This document shows positions 6,715-10,568 of a stretch of DNA of 10,568 bases, one piece after another (the stretch's first letter is position 1; each line of letters starts with the position of its first letter). The stretch comes from Marinilabiliales bacterium (GTDB taxonomy: Bacteria; Bacteroidota; Bacteroidia; Bacteroidales; BM523), in contig PKSZ01000576.1 of the NCBI GenBank assembly GCA_002869425.1, positions 1 through 10,568 on the forward strand, read 5' to 3'. The notes under the pieces are model-generated. The model was not told the origin of the DNA and made no database searches. It saw only the letters and a list, made by a program, of their open reading frames with translations. A program made the position numbers and the translations under genes.

Positions 6715-8550
6715 ATGAGAGATAATTTTGACAATATAAATGAAATGTTTGGTGAAGGATTTGACGATTTTCGCGTTGATCCCAGTCCTGGAGTGTGGGA
6801 TTCAATAGAGAAAAAATTAAACAAGAAAGATTTATCAGAATTAAATAAGGAAACTTTCAGGGATTATAAAGTAAACCCATCTGAAGGATTATGGAATACA
6901 ATTGCAAGAAAATTATGGTTACATAATTTCTTCAGATTTACAGCCAATCAATTGAATGTATATTATTTGGTAGGAGTGCTGGTTGTTGTTGCAGGCAGTG
7001 TTTGGTTGTTAAATAACGAAGAGAAGGAGTCCCATAAGGATTTGTTGTTAACAGAAACACAGATTTCTACAGAAGCCAATATAGTAGATGTTGCTGCTTT
7101 GCCTAGTAAGACGGAAGAATCTTTCACTCGTGAATCAAAAGCATCAGCATCTGTTGCCGATAATAAGACCATATCTGAATCTGAATCTCAGATTGTAGAT
7201 ATAGAGCAGCCAGTTTCTGAGCAGGCGGAATCAAAAAGTGTTGAGTTTGTAAATCAAGATGATAAATCGGCAAATGTATTTGCAAGGATTCCAAGGGTGG
7301 AAGAGAAACAGCAAAAGCCAGTTGGCCAACTGGCGATGGATAATTCCTCAGAAATTGTGATGAACGAGAAGGTTCAAGGAGTTGTAAATGTGGAAATTAC
7401 GCCGGTTGATGTTGATACTGGTTTAACAAGACAGAGTGCTATCCTTGATGAGAACGCAGTTGAAGATGGAAATCGTACCGTCCTGGCTGAAGAACATACA
7501 GTACCTGAGACAAGTGAACCATTAGCCAATACTCAGAATATTGAAAAGGAAAATGTAGCAATACAGTATGCTGAACCTGTTTTTACAGTGTTGGATATAG
7601 CTGAAGCGGAAAAGGATCTTGTTATGGAAGAAGTTGAAATTTCTGCCGGTGACATGGCTATGGTGCCTGATACTGTTGGTCAGAATGCAAAGGGAGAAGA
7701 TTTGTTAAGGGAAACTATGCAGTGGTCACTGACTATGTACAATGTATCTTCAATTACACAGAGTTCAGTGGAAGCAATGAAACCTGAATATAATCTGTAT
7801 GCAGATATGCAGGCAGAGGATGAAGATTATGCAATTCAACCTTTTGGTGCTTTTGGCGTACAAATAAATCTAAATCATAAAAATTTCCTATTCAAAGGGG
7901 GGATTCAATATAGTCGCTTTGGCGAAAGGTATCGTTATCGAGTGGATGAAGTGCTTGCATCTGAACATTATGAGTATTCAGAAGGTGGCTATTTTCAGAA
8001 TGACACGGTTTGGATTGTAAATATCGATAGCTTGATTGAAGGCTCTGATTATCAGCAACCATATGTGCAACAAAACTGGGTAGAGACACTGGATAGTAAC
8101 CTGGTTACTTCAATGGATACACTGAATATAGGAAATGGAAGTCAGCAAAATGTATACAATTATATTGAAATTCCTTTGTCAGTGGGATATGAGTATAAGA
8201 TGCAACGACTAACCTATTCTCTGAATGGAGGATTAACGGCAGGTTGGTTGATTTCTACTAATGGCCTGACTCGTTCTTTTGATAATTTTGATGAGAACGC
8301 AAGTCTTTCAGATATGAAGAATTATAATAATTTGAGATTGTATGCAACTGCGGGCCTTTCTGCTACTTATTATCTGAATGATAGAATAGGACTTTTTGGA
8401 GAGGCAACGTATAGAATGCCATTGAATTCAGTCTACAATCAAAATGCTTCAATATTAAAGAAAAATAAAAGCTACATGTTGAAGTTAGGAGTAAGAATTA
8501 GTTTGGATAAAGCCCGCCAGTGGGATATGTTTTTTAAATCGTTGAATTAA
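6715..8550 (+). CDS. Probable anti-sigma/trans-envelope protein with C-terminal outer-membrane beta-barrel
   Basis: This 611-aa protein has no signal peptide; the N-terminus is charged and cytoplasmic. Residues 16-35 and 48-67 are two copies of one motif (F.D(F/Y).V.PS.G.W..I..KL), like the short N-terminal motifs of Bacteroidota anti-sigma proteins. One hydrophobic helix follows at about 83-99 (YYLVGVLVVVAGSVWLL). Residues about 105-365 are a low-complexity, Glu/Ser/Val-rich linker. From about 372 to 600 Gly/aromatic beta-strands (FGAFGVQINLN, FLFKGGIQYSRFG, IEIPLSVGYEY, LRLYATAGLSATYYL, YMLKLGVRISL) fit the PorT-like outer-membrane beta-barrel class. The chain would thus link cytoplasm, inner membrane and outer membrane. 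Its position directly after an ECF sigma gene supports an anti-sigma role by inference; no classic zinc-binding anti-sigma motif is present. Confidence 0.8.
   Translation: MRDNFDNINEMFGEGFDDFRVDPSPGVWDSIEKKLNKKDLSELNKETFRDYKVNPSEGLWNTIARKLWLHNFFRFTANQLNVYYLVGVLVVVAGSVWLLNNEEKESHKDLLLTETQISTEANIVDVAALPSKTEESFTRESKASASVADNKTISESESQIVDIEQPVSEQAESKSVEFVNQDDKSANVFARIPRVEEKQQKPVGQLAMDNSSEIVMNEKVQGVVNVEITPVDVDTGLTRQSAILDENAVEDGNRTVLAEEHTVPETSEPLANTQNIEKENVAIQYAEPVFTVLDIAEAEKDLVMEEVEISAGDMAMVPDTVGQNAKGEDLLRETMQWSLTMYNVSSITQSSVEAMKPEYNLYADMQAEDEDYAIQPFGAFGVQINLNHKNFLFKGGIQYSRFGERYRYRVDEVLASEHYEYSEGGYFQNDTVWIVNIDSLIEGSDYQQPYVQQNWVETLDSNLVTSMDTLNIGNGSQQNVYNYIEIPLSVGYEYKMQRLTYSLNGGLTAGWLISTNGLTRSFDNFDENASLSDMKNYNNLRLYATAGLSATYYLNDRIGLFGEATYRMPLNSVYNQNASILKKNKSYMLKLGVRISLDKARQWDMFFKSLN
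6760..6915 (+). repeat. Tandem duplication of a 20-aa cytoplasmic motif
   Basis: Codons 16-35 (6760-6819) and 48-67 (6856-6915) encode aligned 20-residue segments without gaps. Both share F, D, V, PS, G, W, I and KL at the same positions, and the other positions are mostly conservative (F/Y, R/K, D/N, V/L, S/T). The units are offset by 32 residues. Both lie on the cytoplasmic side of the membrane helix, where they could contact the sigma factor. Confidence 0.85.
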
Positions 8551-8563
8551 AGGGTGGAAATAC

Positions 8564-10568
8564 ATGTTGCGGGTAAGATTATTAATTGCTTTTTTAATTG
8601 GTTTGCTCTTTGGGGAAACATTTGCCCAGAACTTAGAGGTTGAAATTGATATTAGTGATACCATATCATGCAATTGTGTTGGTTATGCAAATCTTAATAT
8701 TATAAATGGCTCCGGGAGCTATTCTTTTATATGGAGCGATGGCGCAGAAAATCAGAATGTTACAAATATGTGCTCAGGTGTCTATTCTGTTACTGTTAGC
8801 GATCTCGTTTTAATCGAAGATACAATCATAGATTTTTCAATTGTAGATACTTGTGTCAAGATTGGATTTGTTCAAAATGATTCTGTAACATCATGGAATT
8901 GTAATGGATATATTACAGCGATTCCGGAAGGAGGTCAGCCTCCGTATTCATTCCTTTGGTCCAGCGGTGAAACTACACAAAATATTGATGATTTATGTCC
9001 GGGTGAATATTGTGTAAGTGTATATGATTTTGATGGACATATATCGGTAGCTTGTGGTGAAGTAGAAAATTTTATTGATACATCATGTTCAGCTGATTTT
9101 TTCTGGATGCCTGCCGGATCTGCATCTTGTTATGAAACTTGTTTCCAGTTTTTTAATCAAAGTGCAGGTAATGATTATAATCTTACATGGAGTTTTGGGG
9201 ATTCGGTTTTTGCAACATCTGAAACGCCCATCTTTTCTTTTACCAACTATGGAACACCAACTGTTTGCCTAACAATTGAAACATCTACTTGTATAGATTC
9301 AACATGCATGATAATACCAGTTGATTCATGTAATATTCAGTTAGATACCATAGTTGGGCATGTTTCTGTTTTTGGGGATTGCAATGGTTTTGTTTATTTA
9401 AGTTATCAAAATGCAACACAACCGGTAGACTTGCAATGGAGCAATGGCTCACAAGATCAGAATCTTACCAATTTATGTGCAGGCACTTATTGTGTAACCC
9501 TAACAGATGCTTTTGCCTGTAAGGATTCAGTATGCGTGGAAGTTGTTCAACCACAGGATACAAATTGTCAGGCTGCTTTCGAAATAAACAGGGTAGCATT
9601 GAAAGATTTTGAGTTTGTCGATGTTTCGCCTTCTTCTAACATTGTATCCTGGGATTGGAATTTTGGTGACAATAGTTCTTCCGCTGTACAAAATCCGGTT
9701 CATACTTATTCAAACCTTGGTGATTACCAGGCATGTTTGATTATTGAAACGGAAACGGGTTGTGTGGATACTGCTTGTGAAAATATTCATATCGACACCT
9801 GTCTGCTATCTCTGAATACAAATTATCAGCATGTAAGTTGTCATGGAATGTGTGATGGAACCGTGATGTTAATTCCCGTGAATGGAGAGGCTCCTTATGT
9901 TTATGAATGGCAGTCTCCTGGAAGTTATTCTAATCAAAATCTGCATTCTCAGTTATGTGCCGGCACTTATCAGGCAACCGTAACAGATTCTTATTTTTGC
10001 ACTGCCACAAGTGTTGTATACATAGATCAGCCAGATTCTTTAGTCGTAACATCTGTTGAAACACCGGCAAGCTGTCAGGGCATTTGTAATGGTACAATAG
10101 ACTTGAATGTTAGTGGGGGAACACCTCCATATGCATATTATGTTTTTGAATTGGATGATTATGTTCAGAATCCAATAGAGAATTTATGTCCGGGACACTA
10201 TTCTTTAATGGTTAGTGATAATAACCTGTGTGCCGTAATGGGAGCGGTATCTATAGAAATGCCGCCTGTGGAAATGATTTTTGATAATATCGATGTTGAT
10301 GATATAAGTTGCTGGCTGGGTTGTGATGGTGCTGTACATATCTCCGTTGCAGGAGGTAGTACACCGTATGCATATCTGTGGAGTAATGGGGAAACAACAA
10401 CAGGAATCGACAGCTTATGTTTTAATCAGTACAATTATAATGTAACTGTTACATATGATAATGGTTGTTTTATTGATACAACCATTATTGTTAGTCAACC
10501 TCCTCCAATTAATGTTTCATTGAGTAAACAGGATTTATCTTGTTATGAAATATGTAATGGAACAGCCC
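8564..10568 (+). CDS. Large secreted SprB/PKD repeat protein, N-terminal part (3' end outside window)
   Basis: The frame is open from ATG 8564 to the window end (668 codons plus one base). An SD-like AGGGTGG sits 6 nt upstream, and the gene follows the beta-barrel gene by 13 nt. Residues 1-21 are a signal peptide (MLRVRLL, hydrophobic core, TFA|Q). SprB-like repeats with the pattern SC.G.C.G...GG..PY.Y.WSNG...Q....LC.G.Y.VTV.D...C occur at about 24-90, 98-165, 256-330, 413-490, 491-568, 569-647 and from 648 on. Two PKD-like domains (LTWSFGDS and WDWNFGDNSS with a following HTY) lie at about 172-255 and 331-412. I count 39 Cys in 668 residues. SprB of Flavobacterium johnsoniae is a T9SS-exported gliding adhesin. 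A similar secretion route is expected, but any sorting domain would lie beyond the window. Confidence 0.9.
   Translation, partial: MLRVRLLIAFLIGLLFGETFAQNLEVEIDISDTISCNCVGYANLNIINGSGSYSFIWSDGAENQNVTNMCSGVYSVTVSDLVLIEDTIIDFSIVDTCVKIGFVQNDSVTSWNCNGYITAIPEGGQPPYSFLWSSGETTQNIDDLCPGEYCVSVYDFDGHISVACGEVENFIDTSCSADFFWMPAGSASCYETCFQFFNQSAGNDYNLTWSFGDSVFATSETPIFSFTNYGTPTVCLTIETSTCIDSTCMIIPVDSCNIQLDTIVGHVSVFGDCNGFVYLSYQNATQPVDLQWSNGSQDQNLTNLCAGTYCVTLTDAFACKDSVCVEVVQPQDTNCQAAFEINRVALKDFEFVDVSPSSNIVSWDWNFGDNSSSAVQNPVHTYSNLGDYQACLIIETETGCVDTACENIHIDTCLLSLNTNYQHVSCHGMCDGTVMLIPVNGEAPYVYEWQSPGSYSNQNLHSQLCAGTYQATVTDSYFCTATSVVYIDQPDSLVVTSVETPASCQGICNGTIDLNVSGGTPPYAYYVFELDDYVQNPIENLCPGHYSLMVSDNNLCAVMGAVSIEMPPVEMIFDNIDVDDISCWLGCDGAVHISVAGGSTPYAYLWSNGETTTGIDSLCFNQYNYNVTVTYDNGCFIDTTIIVSQPPPINVSLSKQDLSCYEICNGTA
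8633..10568 (+). repeat. SprB-like repeats interleaved with two PKD-like domains
   Basis: Approximate units are SprB1 8633-8833, SprB2 8855-9058, PKD1 9077-9328, SprB3 9329-9553, PKD2 9554-9799, SprB4 9800-10033, SprB5 10034-10267, SprB6 10268-10504 and the start of SprB7 from 10505. SprB4 to SprB7 run in uninterrupted tandem, while the earlier units alternate with PKD-like domains. Units are diverged at the DNA level, so this is an old array. Boundaries are estimates from the LC.G.Y and C.G.C.G anchors. Confidence 0.8.

Noticed and set aside
7892..8089. Minus-strand ORF under the beta-barrel coding region
   Set aside because: It lies entirely opposite the barrel gene and has no signature or start context of its own.
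9075..9272. Plus-strand 65-codon ORF within the SprB protein region
   Set aside because: It is out of frame with the 668-codon SprB/PKD reading frame, which has strong family signatures over the same bases.

Overview
The window looks like a low-GC chromosomal segment from a Bacteroidota bacterium. It contains a type IX secretion (T9SS) C-terminal sorting domain, SprB-type and PKD-type adhesin repeats, a Bacteroidota-style ECF sigma factor, and promoter-like elements of the TTG / TAnnTTTG class. I cannot assign a genus. No tRNA, rRNA, CRISPR array or transposase is visible.

Left part (1-1800, + strand): the 3' end of a DUF362-family gene overlaps by 4 nt (ATGA) a gene for an exported DUF6599-like protein. 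A roughly 220-nt gap follows, with a perfect 11-bp inverted repeat and a promoter candidate, and then a YjbQ/UPF0047-family gene. The YjbQ stop codon overlaps the stop codon of the convergent gene to its right.

Middle (1797-5903, - strand): one gene of 1368 codons encodes a secreted surface protein. It has a signal peptide, 13 tandem fibronectin-III-like repeats in two subfamilies (seven of about 100 aa, then six of 92-97 aa) and a type A-like T9SS sorting domain. A good TTG-N20-TAACTTTG promoter lies just upstream.

Right part (6163-10568, + strand, divergent): a compact operon runs off the window. It has an ECF sigma factor, then (TAAATG, no gap) a 611-aa protein with a duplicated N-terminal cytoplasmic motif, one inner-membrane helix, a long acidic linker and a C-terminal outer-membrane beta-barrel. 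After 13 nt comes the start of a large cysteine-rich SprB/PKD repeat protein that is open to the window end.

The most interesting reading is a cell-surface signalling unit. The middle protein would be anti-sigma factor, envelope-spanning link and outer-membrane sensor in one chain, and the sigma factor would be co-expressed with, and perhaps control, a giant secreted adhesin. The divergent repeat protein may be a second target. The domain architecture is seen in the sequence; the signalling function is inference.
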